Below are positions 26,857 through 39,544 of a DNA stretch of 64,000 nucleotides, piece after piece. The notes under the pieces were generated by a model. It saw only the letters and a list, made by a program, of their open reading frames with translations, was not told the DNA's origin and ran no database searches. The DNA lies in NCBI GenBank assembly GCA_018907035.1, contig JACCIC010000039.1, positions 1,436,501-1,500,500 of the forward strand, written 5' to 3'. Position 1 is the first letter of the stretch. Each line of letters opens with the position of its first letter. The stretch is from Sycobia sp. Sy_11. Its lineage: Eukaryota > Arthropoda > Insecta > Hymenoptera > Epichrysomallidae. A program made the position numbers and the translations under genes.

Positions 26857-26892
<36 letters not shown>
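26857..26892. repeat. (GA)n microsatellite
   Basis: 36-bp pure array. Confidence 0.97.
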
Positions 26893-26895
<3 letters not shown>

Positions 26896-27329
26896 GTGAT
26901 GCATCTTACTGCTGGATCGTAAATTGAATCAAACCGGAACTATTACAGGATCTCCAATTAAATTTCATAACCCAGACTGGATCTTCGACATCAAGAAATC
27001 GGCCTTTTCTAAAGCGACCTTATTCTCCCGAAAATATCGACATTCTCGCTTTTTATCGCCAACCACGGCCAGACTCAATCATGACATTTCGAATTATTTC
27101 ATTTTTCTGCTTTACAACCATTTTTCTAAATCGCCCAAAAGTCGAACGAACATCGGGCTCTCGAGCGCCCATCAACGAGGAATCGCCGGGAAACGGGCCG
27201 GGTTCCGCTAAACGGGTCTACTTGCCGCATAATAGCTGTATTGTACGTCGACATTCGAGCCGCGAGCGCCGTCGTTTTTTCGGCACGACTGGTTCTCGGT
27301 ATAAATTCTCCTTGGTTGCTGTATATATG

Positions 27330-28417
27330 CGTGGGGTATTCAAAAAGTACGTTTTCCCCGTATTGGGAAAAAAATAAAACGCTAGTTTCAAGGCCATAAA
27401 AATACTTGACTTTATTGCTTTACTCTTAAACTGTTTTTCTACGCGGTCGCCTTCGATATACATTTTTCGTATCTGTTTGCGAGCTTCAACAAGCCTTCCT
27501 TAAAAAATGCCGTGCCCTCGTCATTTGAAGCCAAATGCTCACCGCCCAAACTAGCTTTTAATTTTGAGAAAAGGAAAACAGACAGATAGATGGTCGAACA
27601 TTTCCCATTTGTATCAGTAAGGTTTGTGTTTTTTTTTTTTCAGAATGGAGCCTAGCTTTGTCATGAAATTAAAATTAAAAATTGTACTCATTTTGACTGT
27701 TTTGAATTATCTTAATAAATATTTTTATCGGTCTTAAAATCTTTACACTATAATATATTATATTAAAGTAATGACAGTCAGATTGCCTTTGTTTATAATC
27801 ACTCCCAATGACTCGGAAATAAAAATTACTACTAAAAATAAAATAAAAATATAATAAGACTAATAAAAATAAGTTATACTCTATGTTAGTAAAGGAAAGA
27901 CCTGACTGCTCCCACCACCTTAAATTTAAATTCTTCTTCGATATCTGACGTTTCGAGCAGCTACGGTTCATCTTCAAGCACTAAACTCATTTGTTGTCAT
28001 GAAAAAGCAAGACTTTTTTTTACTATTTCCCAGACTTTTTTTTTACTTTTCCGTTTAATGGCATTTTCTAGTTTGGTCTGGCATTACATAATATTCATTT
28101 GTATTAATGACCGAAGAAAATTTGCCAATAAAACCCCTAACTCGTCCCAAAAAAACCGTAGCCAGCATTTTCGCAGTAGTGTACTGAAATTTTGCCTTTG
28201 CGAAGCACTTTCTTCACGCTCCCTCCAAATCTGTGCGTTATCTTCGTACCATCTGTATACCTACACAGTATTTACCATAAAAATTATTCTTGGCCACCAA
28301 AACCAATTCCGCTCTTGTAGGTAGAACCTAACGTCTAACTGTGATCAGCTCAAGTCCGCTGGGTGGCGTCTGAAATAAATGCCAAACTAGGTTAATTTAC
28401 TTTTTGAACAACCCTCG
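27330..28417 (-). mobile_element. degraded mariner-like transposon, about 1.09 kb, transposase relic on minus strand
   Basis: The ends are imperfect 20-bp inverted repeats: cgtggggtattcaaaaagta at 27330-27349 and, read on the minus strand from 28417, cgagggttgttcaaaaagta (17 of 20 identical). TA follows the right end at 28418-28419; the left flank has TG where TA would be expected, consistent with decay of a TA target duplication. The minus-strand translation near the left end contains KEGLLKLANRYEKC (27460-27501). In an adjacent frame it has MYIEGDRVEKQF, which together recall the C-terminal ...RWEKCI..GDYVEK.. motif of mariner transposases. The two halves are in different frames, so the ORF is frameshifted, and several stops lie upstream. 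The central part (about 27.58-28.0 kb) is AT-rich, does not look like transposase, and may be an inserted fragment. The element is dead. Confidence 0.75.
27575..28010. mobile_element. possible second element inserted in the mariner relic
   Basis: AT-rich sequence separating recognisable mariner ends. It carries, on the minus strand at 27945-27979, a motif reading gcttgaagatgaacc followed by gctgctcgaaacgtcag. This resembles a sequence type found at the ends of Penelope-like and related retroelements. Boundaries are uncertain because no target duplication was seen. Confidence 0.3.
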
Positions 28418-28512
28418 TAAATAACAATCGCGATAAATTAGTGCCTGTCGGACTGATTATTATCATTATTAACTTCTTCGTCAAATCATATTTTCAGCGT
28501 TAACTTATTCAA

Positions 28513-28535
28513 TCTCTCTCTCTCTCCCTCTCTCT

Positions 28536-28587
<52 letters not shown>
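28513..28587. repeat. compound (CT)n-(TA)n microsatellite
   Basis: Interrupted CT at 28513-28536 followed by 50 bp of pure AT/TA (28538-28587), about 100 bp beyond the mariner relic. Confidence 0.97.
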
Positions 28588-28589
<2 letters not shown>

Positions 28590-28590
<1 letters not shown>

Positions 28591-31500
28591 TATATCAATA
28601 ATGATAAGATTCACCTTGTGGGCAAGAGGAGAATGTATTTTCCTCAGGTCAGACCGATCGCGCTTGCGCGTTGAGCCACCCCAATTGTCGGACCATTTAT
28701 TTTTTAAATGCGTTCGGGAGAAGAAAGGGTGAATAGTGTTCCGAGCTGAATTTCTCTTTGACGCGGTGTAACCACTGCATCGGCTCGTAGATCCCGAATT
28801 TATTTCGCGCACGCCTTTAACGAACGAGCGGATTCCGTTTGCCGGCTTCGTGTCGGGACTTTATAAAGAACGCTTTAGCGTTTTCGCGTAATCCGTGCTT
28901 ATGTGGCTTGCGAGAGATCAAATAATTTACAATAATGCCGAAAAGAGTACTTATGGAAATTGAAAAAAAAAAGCAATAGACAATCTTACGCATTTTAACT
29001 TTCTGTTCAGGTTTATAATGGCGAAAATTAGCGATGCGAATAATTTCTTGCTGAAATCCGTGAAAAGCAGAAAAAGATTATGGCTCTTCAAAATTATATT
29101 CGAATATATTAGAATCATTAAAGTATGTACCAAAGAACACTTTTACACCACGCGAAAACTCCATCAAAAAGGCCAAATGCTTATAAAGGTAGAACAGGTG
29201 GCAGTTTCATGTAGACTTCGGTGAAAGTTAAGTAATAACCTCCCCCTCCAGCTGAAGCATTATTTTTATTATATTATATCGATCCGCGATAAGCTGAATG
29301 ACTATCGGATAAGAGTTTCGAAAATAAGTCCAGTTTAGCTGATGTAGCTGGACTAATTCCCGTAAATGATCCACGAATGCCCAGTGATGAACACCTTCGT
29401 CTAAGAGAGAAGGATTAAATATTTGACTTCCCGTGTCAAGATCAACACAATCTGCGGAACGAATTTTGTGCTTATACCCAGTTTTTCAACATATCGTACA
29501 CTTTGCCATCAATGTGCATGGAATCAAGATTCTTCCATAACATGCTTTTTCATCAATTTAAAAAATGTATTTTGATCACTTTCATTGCCAGCGCAAATAT
29601 CCAGTCGACATTTGAAACAAGATCCTAATTGAATTATACTAAGAATTCATGGCCCCTCGACGTTCAGGCCCTCTCAACGACTTGGCCAATACCTCCAATA
29701 CGAATCGGCTTTATAGAATACTGATTGAGAACATTCATACCTAGTTCACGGCAACGGGAGAGTCTGTTCTTCTTCCCTCTGAGAAGACTATATTCTTGTA
29801 GTATCCACTCGAGCGTAAGAATTCTTGCAAACAATACGTCATTATCATGCATATAGTGCGACATTTTTCCGACTGCGCACCTTGGAGAAACATAGACTCG
29901 TGAATCAATTGTCCTATAAAATCTACTATATAAAAAACGTGATTTATCACAGGCCCATTCAATTTAAATGCTTCGGACAAAATCTTATTATTAGAATGAG
30001 ATACATCATCAGATCATGATTTGCCTTGTATATTACTTAGTGACAAAATATTGTAAATGATATCGGTCAGTTTTCATTATCCTTGTAAGAACACTACATA
30101 GACTAGTCTTCTATGTTATGCAAACTAAAAGAACAAAATTTTTTTACAGTTTATCTTTTTTTTTTAATTTATCGTTTTTAGTTTATCTTTTCTTCATATG
30201 CGTGTACATAATGATCTCCGCTCTATCACGGCCATTCAAAAAACTCTTAGCGAAGTCATTATGTTTAATTCTGTTTTTCTTTAAACTATCATACTTAGAG
30301 AAAAATGATATTGACCAAATTTTGATGTGGTCTAAAACTTCTTAATAAATTTCTTAACATCTTCGACGATGCATTTAAAAAAAAATCATATTTGCGCTGT
30401 TTTTCAGGAATTTCACTATAAAAATATTCACATCGCCAATTATTATCATCATATTTATGATCAACGCCTTAAATTTGCTTATTTCTTTTTTCAATCATCC
30501 TAGTACACCTTTTCGAAAATACACCGAAAATTCTAAGCAACGCCGCGCTGTGACGTCTACCTTCTCAATTACAGAAGCAACCGTACTCGTTAATTTTACT
30601 ACGGTATTATTTCTTCTTTATCCGCGCGGAGCGTCGACCGGCGAAGGGTCGTTAAATACGCGCCCTCGAAATCATATGGTCAACAATCGTCCCTCGTAAT
30701 AACATGTAACTTTGACGACGGGAACTCCCGTCGCGCTTCGAAAGATGAAAAAAAAAAAAAAAAGAACAAGAGCAAGAAAAGCAAACAACCAATAAAAAGT
30801 CCACCTCGCGCTGACCTGGAAACATTCTGCAAAAAAAAAAAGAAAATGTACCGCGCTAAATATACCGCGATACGATCGATCGCGCCACGAGCAGTTTAAA
30901 CACCTGCCATCGCCTTCGCTCGGCGTAGGAGGAAAACATTCAATTCCTTCGCCGGCCATAATTCGTAGAATATTCAATTCTATTAATTATCGAGAATGCG
31001 TCTATGTCGACTGGTGACTTACATAATTGTTGGTGATTTGTTAAACATGTCCATTAAAGAAAAACGGGTATTCTGCACAATGTCAAGTCACACATGTTAA
31101 TGTTGATTGATGTAGGTAAACGTGTGTCTGGACAAACTTTTCGTAACGAAGTAAAATGATTTTATTAAGAATATGCATTAACAATAAATTTTAGATTACT
31201 TAACTCTGTTCTGGAAGAAGGAAATAATCATACACTAATAATAATAATAAAATAATTAAATACGAATCCCATTTGATACTGTTGTGCAAACAGACTGACA
31301 AAAAATATGTACCTAGGCGTGATAGAAAACTTATTCCAAATAATAAACATTATGTCTGGTCTCATTCTCTCTTATTTTTTAGTTATACACATAATCATGA
31401 TTTTTATCATGACATCTGATGAGATCATTATAAACCCGCAATTCTTTTACATTTCTCATTTTACTTTTTCATATCCACGATTTTCAGCATAACTATGACT

Positions 31501-31850
31501 GTTTTTCGTGGCAGACTGCTCACTAAATAACTTTTTTCAGAGATAAAAAGAGGTACATAAAAGCAAGAGAGAAAGAGATATATAAAGAGAAAGAAAAAGA
31601 GAGTCAAATATAGAATAAAAAATCTTAACTTGATTCACCTTCTTTATCAATTCTTTAGAAATGGGTCTAATGAATATGTCCTACGAAAGTTTTTTATTGG
31701 ATGGCAGTCAATTTCAAAAAACTGTGCCATTGAACGACAGTGTTTTCTGAATTACTGCGAAAATAACAATTCGGTAGATATATTGTTTGCATTCACTTTG
31801 TTTTTTCAATGGTGACCAGCTAATCTTCGCCGTCCGTTCATTGCGACTTT
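28590..31850. other. mostly AT-rich intronic DNA, nothing firm
   Basis: Short open stretches on the minus strand at 29281-29449 and 29741-29980 show no recognisable domain. A CpG-rich patch lies at 30.6-31.0 kb. Confidence 0.55.
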
Positions 31851-31921
31851 ATCCGTCCCACACGCGCTCGTACTCGCGTAGTGATCTTACGCTTTTTAAT
31901 TATACCACATCCACCCGTCAC

Positions 31922-31926
<5 letters not shown>

Positions 31927-31972
<46 letters not shown>
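31927..31972. repeat. (TA)n microsatellite
   Basis: 46-bp pure array. Confidence 0.98.
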
Positions 31973-31974
<2 letters not shown>

Positions 31975-32172
31975 GTGTCGGTGCACTTGCACTTTCTCAG
32001 CGTCTACGCACACACGGAGATACATAACGTGCACGCATATAGAGACACCACAGAGCCGCAGAGATGCCCGCGCCGTAACTCAATTAGCGGGTTAACAATC
32101 GAGCCCTCGCATCCCCGCGACGGCTACGGCCGCACTCGGATAACGAGATCTGCTTCGCGCTCGGCTCCACGC

Positions 32173-32175
<3 letters not shown>

Positions 32176-32231
<56 letters not shown>
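32176..32231. repeat. (AT)n microsatellite
   Basis: 56-bp pure array. Confidence 0.98.
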
Positions 32232-32234
<3 letters not shown>

Positions 32235-32321
32235 ATAACGTCTCGCTCGGCTCGGATACAGCCGGTGCGCTGCACGGTCTGCTATATCCGCTCTCTCCTT
32301 CTCCCCCCCTCTCCCTGTCAC

Positions 32322-32324
<3 letters not shown>

Positions 32325-32354
<30 letters not shown>
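32325..32354. repeat. (CT)n microsatellite
   Basis: 30-bp pure array. Confidence 0.97.
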
Positions 32355-32357
<3 letters not shown>

Positions 32358-33323
32358 CCTCGCTCTTAACGAGCTCATTTCACGATCTCTGCTGGGTTGG
32401 GAGGTCAAAACAAACGGTTGCGCGGCTCCTCTTCGTCGGGGCATGAAATTTCCCGTGACGCCTCCCCTCCTCCCCCTTCCATGCTCTGTCTCTCTCCCTC
32501 TTCTATTAGGTGTTGCGCGGACGGCAGGAAGGAAGGAATACTCTTCGGGCGTCGCGTTCGATGTTTGTACTGGATGAGATCCCCTGATGCCGCCGCTCTA
32601 ATTTTCACGTCAGGCAAACGATTACATTGATTTTCGATTAGAGCAGCCACATGCCGAGCGAGAGCGGCGCTGTAAGGGTTGGGGGGGGGGAGGAAGCCCC
32701 CGTCAATTGCTCTTTAAGTATATTTAGCAATCGGATCGCGCGCTCCGCTGAGAAGATACTGTTTTTTTTTGGCACAGATAATTACCGCCGCCAGCCTACT
32801 GGCAAAGGCGGTGAGAACCCCCGATCGGTGAATACGAGAGGTGCATTTACAGTTTTTGGGTTAGGGGAGGGGGAGTTGTTAAAATAGCCCGGTAATAAAG
32901 TGAAGCGGCCCGTGAACCTGCCCCCTCCCCGCTCTTATTAACCAACAATTTTCCAGATAAGCTGTTCGCGCCACTACCCCCAACCTCTCACCCCCCCCCG
33001 CCCTTGATTATGACTGACTACACGCCACACCGTCGACCCAGCCACACACTAAAACTAGATATAAATTAAATTGATTAAATTTAATTTCGTACCAGCGGCC
33101 AAGCCAGGGGTTCGAATATACGACTACACGTCCGTGTATGCGTTTTTTCTATATGTATGTACAAAAAATTTCCCGTTACTCGGGCAGTGTGTATAAAAAA
33201 GAAAACGGTAACGCACGGCCGATCTTCTTTCGACCGAGGCACTTTTTTTTTCATCCGACGAGAACGTGTCGGTATAGAAAACTGTCTTTTTTTCGATTAC
33301 TAACGCCAGGAATCGTGCCTCTC

Positions 33324-33326
<3 letters not shown>

Positions 33327-33368
<42 letters not shown>
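33327..33368. repeat. (TA)n microsatellite
   Basis: 42-bp pure array. Confidence 0.98.
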
Positions 33369-33372
<4 letters not shown>

Positions 33373-33515
33373 CAATAATTATAATAACTTTTAGAGAAGA
33401 GGAGGGCGCAGCATGCGAGCGCGGCGCGCTCTATTTTTCACCTCGAAAGCTCGGTCACGCACGTCGCGTCCTGCAAGCTCTTGTTGCGCGCGGAACAGGC
33501 GACGTATTAGTATCG

Positions 33516-33518
<3 letters not shown>

Positions 33519-33570
<52 letters not shown>

Positions 33571-33571
33571 A
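33519..33571. repeat. compound (TA)n-(CA)n microsatellite
   Basis: 44 bp of pure TA followed by a short CA run. Confidence 0.97.
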
Positions 33572-33980
33572 TGTACTCGCGCGAACTCGTGACTCTCTCG
33601 CTCGACATTTTTCATTATAATGAGATCGGTGAGCTCGCGTTAGGTGAGTGGCCAGGGGGAGCAAGGGAAGAGAGGTAGAACAGTGCAGTGTACGTTTTCT
33701 TACACAGTATATATATTATAGCGCTTGGTAACAAAAGAACGTTATATATATATATATTATAAACTTGATTCCCTTTTATATTTCCCCGATGAAACATGGA
33801 ATTATAAGCGTTGGAAGAATGTTGAACCGAACGAAGGGAAAGAGGTGAAAGGGGTGGGGGGAGTTCCCATCTTATAGGAGAAAATTTAATTTTTATCGAC
33901 TATACTAACACCCTTGTTTCTTGAATCGAACGCGAATAATTCGTGAATCGCTTTCGTATAAAAAGCCCTTAAATATTTAT

Positions 33981-33983
<3 letters not shown>

Positions 33984-34039
<56 letters not shown>
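33984..34039. repeat. (TC)n microsatellite
   Basis: 56-bp pure array, followed by a pyrimidine-rich stretch ending in an acceptor-like cag at 34086. Confidence 0.98.
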
Positions 34040-34043
<4 letters not shown>

Positions 34044-34359
34044 CCTCTCTAAGTCTCACTGTGTGTACCCTCTATCCTCTATACAGCTGACAGGTGTCGT
34101 CTGTTAAACGAAAGCTCAGTCGTCCGGAAAAGACCCGTAATTTGTCTAAAAAGCAATACATTTTTCTTTCGTTGACCCTTTCAACTTCCACCGTCGACAT
34201 CACCCGACGTTTATTCTTCGGGGATTATTTGAACCTCCTTAATACATCACATATAACGTGACGAAAACAAAGTAAAAAAAAAAAAAAAAAAAGAAAAACA
34301 GAAAAGAAAACAAACGAAAGTAAACCACCGTCCACTTGTTAACGAACTCTTTCATATTT

Positions 34360-34690
34360 ACGCAGGCGATAAATCTTGTAACGCGCAGGGCAAAATAGGC
34401 GATAATGCCAGCGTTAAAATTAGACGGGCGCGTTTATAGGGCGCGAATAAACAAACGCGCGGCCGTAGTTACACAGGGCGCAGCAGCATTAATTGAAATA
34501 TCAAATTATACAATAAATATTCGCTCGTTGCAAATATTGGAATTTTGTTCGTTTAATAATACAGGGGCGCCGGTGAAATAATTTAATATTAAATACGCAT
34601 TCGCGGTAGACGCGTTAAATAGAGACAGCGCAATGGCTATTTCGCCGTCATCCGATACGTATTCTTTTTACAAAATATATCTCGTTGCAA
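34360..34690. other. non-repetitive CpG-rich patch, possible regulatory element
   Basis: About 330 bp of high-complexity DNA mixing CpG (gcgcgtttat, acgcgcgg) with homeodomain-type TTAATT/ATTA cores, in contrast to its repetitive and AT-rich surroundings. Composition is the only evidence. Confidence 0.2.
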
Positions 34691-36360
34691 CCGGATGTTG
34701 AATTATTTCTGCCAATAATGTTTAAACTTGTTCGTATATTTAATGATTTATTTTTAATTTACGACTTGGATGTGTCTCTACATACTGTAAAATAAGACAG
34801 AAATGATTAAACTCGCTGCATGAGTAATGTTCATCAAATTCGGTATGTTTAGCGAAAATTGTTCATTTTGAAAATCTAATATCGACCGAATGGTTTCGAC
34901 TCACTTTAAATGTTTAACTTTTAAAGTTTGCTTCCAATGAAATCGAAAATGCAAACTGATAAAACCCACTTTACATATGCCTTGTTTGAGGTGGCAAATA
35001 GTAAACCTTAAATAAATATAGATTTTTTGAAAAAAAAAAAAAAAACATTTATAGGTAAAATTCATTTTTATTCGTACAAATTGCACTAAGTACTAGATTT
35101 CTAATTAATCCAAAACTTTTATCCGGATCCCATCGAAATTCAATCAATGATCAAATTTTCAATTACCCATTAATAGAATAATTAATTTTCTAACAATAGC
35201 ATTCGAAGCAATCAAGAAATATGATTAAACTAATAACTATCTTAATTACTATTACTAATATTATACACGCTTTAAACTGATTTATTTCAACAATGACGTT
35301 AAGACAAATAAAGTTAAGAAAAATGAGAAAATTTTTTTCTTCACTTTTTTACAAGCAGTTTTATTCATTTAAAGTGCTCGGCTTCTTTTTCATTCATTCT
35401 ATTCCTTCATCTCATTTCCAACCTTTTGTTGTCCTCTTTTTTCCAACTCTTCAGCTTTGATTTTTTTTTTTTTTTTTGTTGGATTTCCTTGAGAGTTTCT
35501 TACATATATTTTTTCAACAGAATTCAGTGGAAAATAGAATTTTCGACCGAGAAAAATACTTGTACCTGTCAGATTGATGCTAAATTGTTTTCCGTAGAAT
35601 AAAACCCCAGTTTATAGTAATCTGATAAATTTAAATACTGTTAATTAACTAGTGAATTTCACGACCGATGTATAATAACTTTCCGTATAAAATATAAATA
35701 TTTTGATTAAGATATATTTTTCAGTAGATAAAATACTGATCATATCAGATATATATATATAAAGAAATAGTCGAAGATTTATAAAATTTTATACGTAAAT
35801 ATAATATCAGTGATCAAAATAATCAGGTCTAAGACAAGAAACTAAAAATTCTAGAAGGTAATCAGAGTTCTAAATTAAAAAATAAAATGTACGTTCAATA
35901 AAATAATATTCGTAATAAAAGTTTCTTGTTATAGGAAATGATATCTGGTCCGTAACAGAGATTATAATACATAAGGCATAGCAAACATTTTAACGACTAA
36001 TAGTAGGTTGTTAAAAAAAAAAAACCTTTCAATAGGGATAATTCTCATAATGCTATTACATAACATTGTGTATATGAAATCTAAAGAGACGATATGTCGT
36101 TCAATATCGATATAATCGCTATGCATGTAAAAATAAATATAATGTCATTTGCAAAGAACCAATGATTTTTATAAAAGAACTAAAGCTAAAACTAATTTCC
36201 TTACAAACAAGATATAATAATCCAGTCGACAATCCACAAATCTCTTCTATAATACACTTCGGAATCCCCAAGCGCGTGAAATATAAAACGATGATAATCC
36301 ATCGACAATGCGATCGCAGAAATTGCATAATTATTATTATCGAATTAATGTATTTTAGCA
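34690..36360. other. AT-rich intronic DNA, nothing recognised
   Basis: Homopolymer A/T runs only. Confidence 0.7.
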
Positions 36361-36395
36361 ACGACATTTACTGGATAAATCGGAGTGTCGCGAAA

Positions 36396-36821
36396 TTAAC
36401 TTCCGAAGACTGAGCCGTCGAGCTCGTCAGCATAAGAAGTCGCGCCCGCCTCGGTGACGCGGGACATAAATCTGGCAGACAATATAAAGAGCCGAGCGAC
36501 GGCCGTTGCATTAGAACGAGGTAAAGAGGCAAATAATCGTGAAATATTGAAATCCGGGTCGTCGTTCTTGGGATCTTGGGGCGTTCGCGATGTCAATTTG
36601 TAACTGTCTGTCGGGGAGGATATCGTAACTGAAGTCGCCGAGTCCAATGTGCGCAAAATATAGGAGTTGACGCGTATTGGATCATCGGGTATGGATTTTG
36701 ACTTTGCGACCGAGAAGAATGAGAAAATTTCTAACGAACGGTAAGATAATGAATGGGTAATAGCAAGGTAGTAAGTGTATATAAAACGACGAGAAGGAGC
36801 GGATCGTTGAGGCGGCGTCAC
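36396..36821 (-). other. 142-codon open frame, function unknown, probably chance
   Basis: The longest non-repeat open frame in the middle intron, in moderately GC-rich DNA. The predicted peptide is Ser/Arg-rich with no signal peptide, cysteine pattern or domain I recognise. A frame this long is expected a few times by chance at this composition and window size. Confidence 0.15.
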
Positions 36822-37576
36822 GGCAGTATCCGTAAGCCGAACGTCTAATTTTATAGCCGACCGAACTGACTTATTCTTTAATCCGTTTATCCCTAATTCT
36901 TACGCGGAGACGGATTAACGGGGCGAATTAGCAGGCAGGTGTTGCTCATCCCGAGGCGCTAAAGCCACTTGCTCGTCGATGCATCCGACTCATTTCCACC
37001 TTTAAAGCGACAATTCGAATACATTCCAGACAAAAATCCTCGAAATAAGCGCACTGTTTATTTAAAATGCATCGGACATCCCCGCGAATGTCACGCGAGT
37101 CTTCGTTTTTCGTCCAATTAAAACTTTGTTGGCTCGGCGCTGTATTATCGTCCAAACAAACCTTGCTTACACTACTAGTGTAATCTCGATGCTTCTCCAC
37201 GATAGCCTCCTCTAAATAATTACTCTCATTATTAACTTCGTGGATTCATTAAAATTTTAGCTACTCACGCGTATCGGGGCAAGCACTTTACGGATAATAA
37301 ATAATTTATTATTTTCCAGGAAAAAATATAGTTCAATAATGACTAAAAGAGCTGAACAGTCTCAACTTTCTTTCTGTGCTTGCAGAAAAGGACAGTTCTT
37401 TTTTTTTTAATTTTAAATAAAAACTCGGCTAAGCCTTCGTTTTTTCACCAAATGACCAAATTTTTGATAAATGGCAGTCAGGATTTTGAGAAGCGCCTCT
37501 GTCCAGTTGTTCCGCGTTCCTTATTTACATTCGTCGGAATATCTTTAAAATTTAAATTTATACTCAGTACACGCTG

Positions 37577-37581
<5 letters not shown>

Positions 37582-37612
<31 letters not shown>
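37582..37612. repeat. (CT)n microsatellite
   Basis: 31-bp pure array. Confidence 0.97.
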
Positions 37613-37614
<2 letters not shown>

Positions 37615-37674
37615 TTCTGGCCTATGAAAGATCATGAGTCCTTAGGCTATAATAAATGAAATTCTAATACTAAT

Positions 37675-37701
37675 TCTCTCTCTCTCTCTCTCTCTCTCTC
37701 T
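37675..37701. repeat. (TC)n microsatellite
   Basis: 27-bp pure array about 60 bp after the previous one. Confidence 0.97.
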
Positions 37702-37859
37702 ATGCCATTTTTACGCAACGCCAATCATCCGCCCAAATTCCGACATATATACAGAAGCCAGACTGCTCTCGCCAATTTACAATTTATCTCCCCCCTCTTT
37801 AATTTTCCCACATCGCCCCACACCTATATTACGATGCAAAGTGCCTTCCCCCCTTTCGG

Positions 37860-38460
37860 GATGGAGGGGGCAGGTCTGAACACGTTATAATCCCGGGGCT
37901 TCCGGGGCCACAGAGCCCTCCACCTCCCCCCCCCCGTCGCCGTAGAGAGTAATCGTCCGACATTAATTTCGACCTCTCGGCTCCCTCCCCCCTCCTATAC
38001 TAGGCCCCAGGGGCTAAACGGCGAGTCTTTCCGGCAGCATCGAGCTCGCGATTGGTCGCTTCGGCCTCCGTCTCGCGTATGCCGCGTTCCTCGCCTCCTC
38101 GATGTCCTCGCGTCTTGCACGGCCACTTGGCCGGGTTTTCCATGCGTCTGACGAGGCGGCGAATCGTCAATCCAGCCGGGCCGCTAGCTATCCGCTCAAT
38201 TGATTTTACGAGCCGATTCGCGGCTGATCAATTTTTCGCCCCCCCCCCACCCTCCGTCTCTCCTCCCTCGCCCGCTGACGAGCTTACGATCGGGCGCCGC
38301 GTAATTTATCCCGAAGGTCGTGGCTGCGGTGATTATTAATCGAGCCGGCCAGACGACGGTCCTCTTCGCCGGAAATTAATAGAGCGGGCTCCGTGGCGTT
38401 TTTCGCGGGCTGACGTAATTATCGGGCAGGGATTCTCTTGCAATTAGTCTCATCTCCCGC
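37860..38460. other. GC-rich patch with homeodomain-type cores
   Basis: CpG-rich non-repeat sequence with C runs at 37.93 and 38.24 kb and several TAATTA/ATTAAT cores (38.33-38.45 kb). No exon recognised. Confidence 0.3.
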
Positions 38461-38466
38461 TTTCGC

Positions 38467-38492
38467 TTTTTTTTTTTTTTTTTTTTTTTTTT
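38467..38492. repeat. poly(T) run
   Basis: 26 consecutive T; could be the reverse of an old poly(A) tail, but no retroelement is recognisable beside it. Confidence 0.95.
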
Positions 38493-39520
38493 GATCTCAA
38501 TAACGTCGTCGCCCTCGCGCCTTGGTCTTTGGTTTCGGAGGTATAGTATTCCGTGGAAATAGGGCTTTGCCGAGAGACGCTTCGCCAATTTTGCTTGGTG
38601 AAAAAAATTTATTAAGCATAATTAAGGTCCTCTTTTATATATTGGGACCATGGCTAAATATTTCGATCAAATCCGCGCTCTGCCGGCCGCGTATGCAGGA
38701 ATGCGAAACAAGATGGTATTTTTATTGGAATACGCGATCTCGTACTCATACATCTAAGGATTCGAGTTATGATTGTATGTTTAAAGAAATCGAAATTATA
38801 TCGTAATTAGCCTAGATTTTCTTTGGAGAAATGTCGAATTTACGAAATATTACATTGGCGAAAAACAGACTTTTCATACAGTTAGTATTGTGAATTTTTA
38901 TTAACACTTGATTTCTGATATAAAAGCAATTTTATTCATCACGAATACAAATTCCACGTTAAGATTATATGAGGCGAAGAGTGCAGCGAAGAGCGCAGTT
39001 TGCAGTTCTATTATAAAGTAAAGGAATACCCTCCTGGCATTGTTAAAATCATGAAATTCCGAGACTCGAACTTTCGTAGGAAGGCGGACTTCAGGCACAA
39101 AAGCCGGAATGGGGGGAGGGGGTAATATAAATGGAGAGATCTGGCGATTGAACAGAGGAGAAAAAGTAATAGGAGGTATCGACAGAGTATATGCCTTACA
39201 GGTACTACAGTTAATATAGAGTTGATGCTCAATTAATGTTGTCAGGCGCATTTATTTTTATTTCTGAGACTCGAAATAAACATATAAACTTAGTCTAAAT
39301 GATTTGCGAGACGTTTTTCGAACCCTTGTCATCATAGCAATGAGTTTTGCAAGCGCTACAAGTCAAATTATCGTTCCTGATTACCAAAGTTCAAAAGATA
39401 TTTAGAGATACTTCCAGATGCCTTATGGAACTTATGGATGCCTCAAGACAGTTCTTTAAGATCCGTATTATTGATCATATTTGCTAATAACGTTCGTTTA
39501 TTTACTATTACTACACGTAT

Positions 39521-39544
39521 ATTTACTATCTATAGATAGTAAAT
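39521..39544. repeat. perfect 24-bp palindrome
   Basis: The 12-base half-site atttactatcta is followed by its exact reverse complement. The centre ctatagatag also occurs in the palindrome at 20801-20830. Confidence 0.97.

Noticed and set aside
29281..29980. Minus-strand open stretches that looked transposase-like
   Set aside because: Short, in different frames, and no catalytic or family motif could be recognised.
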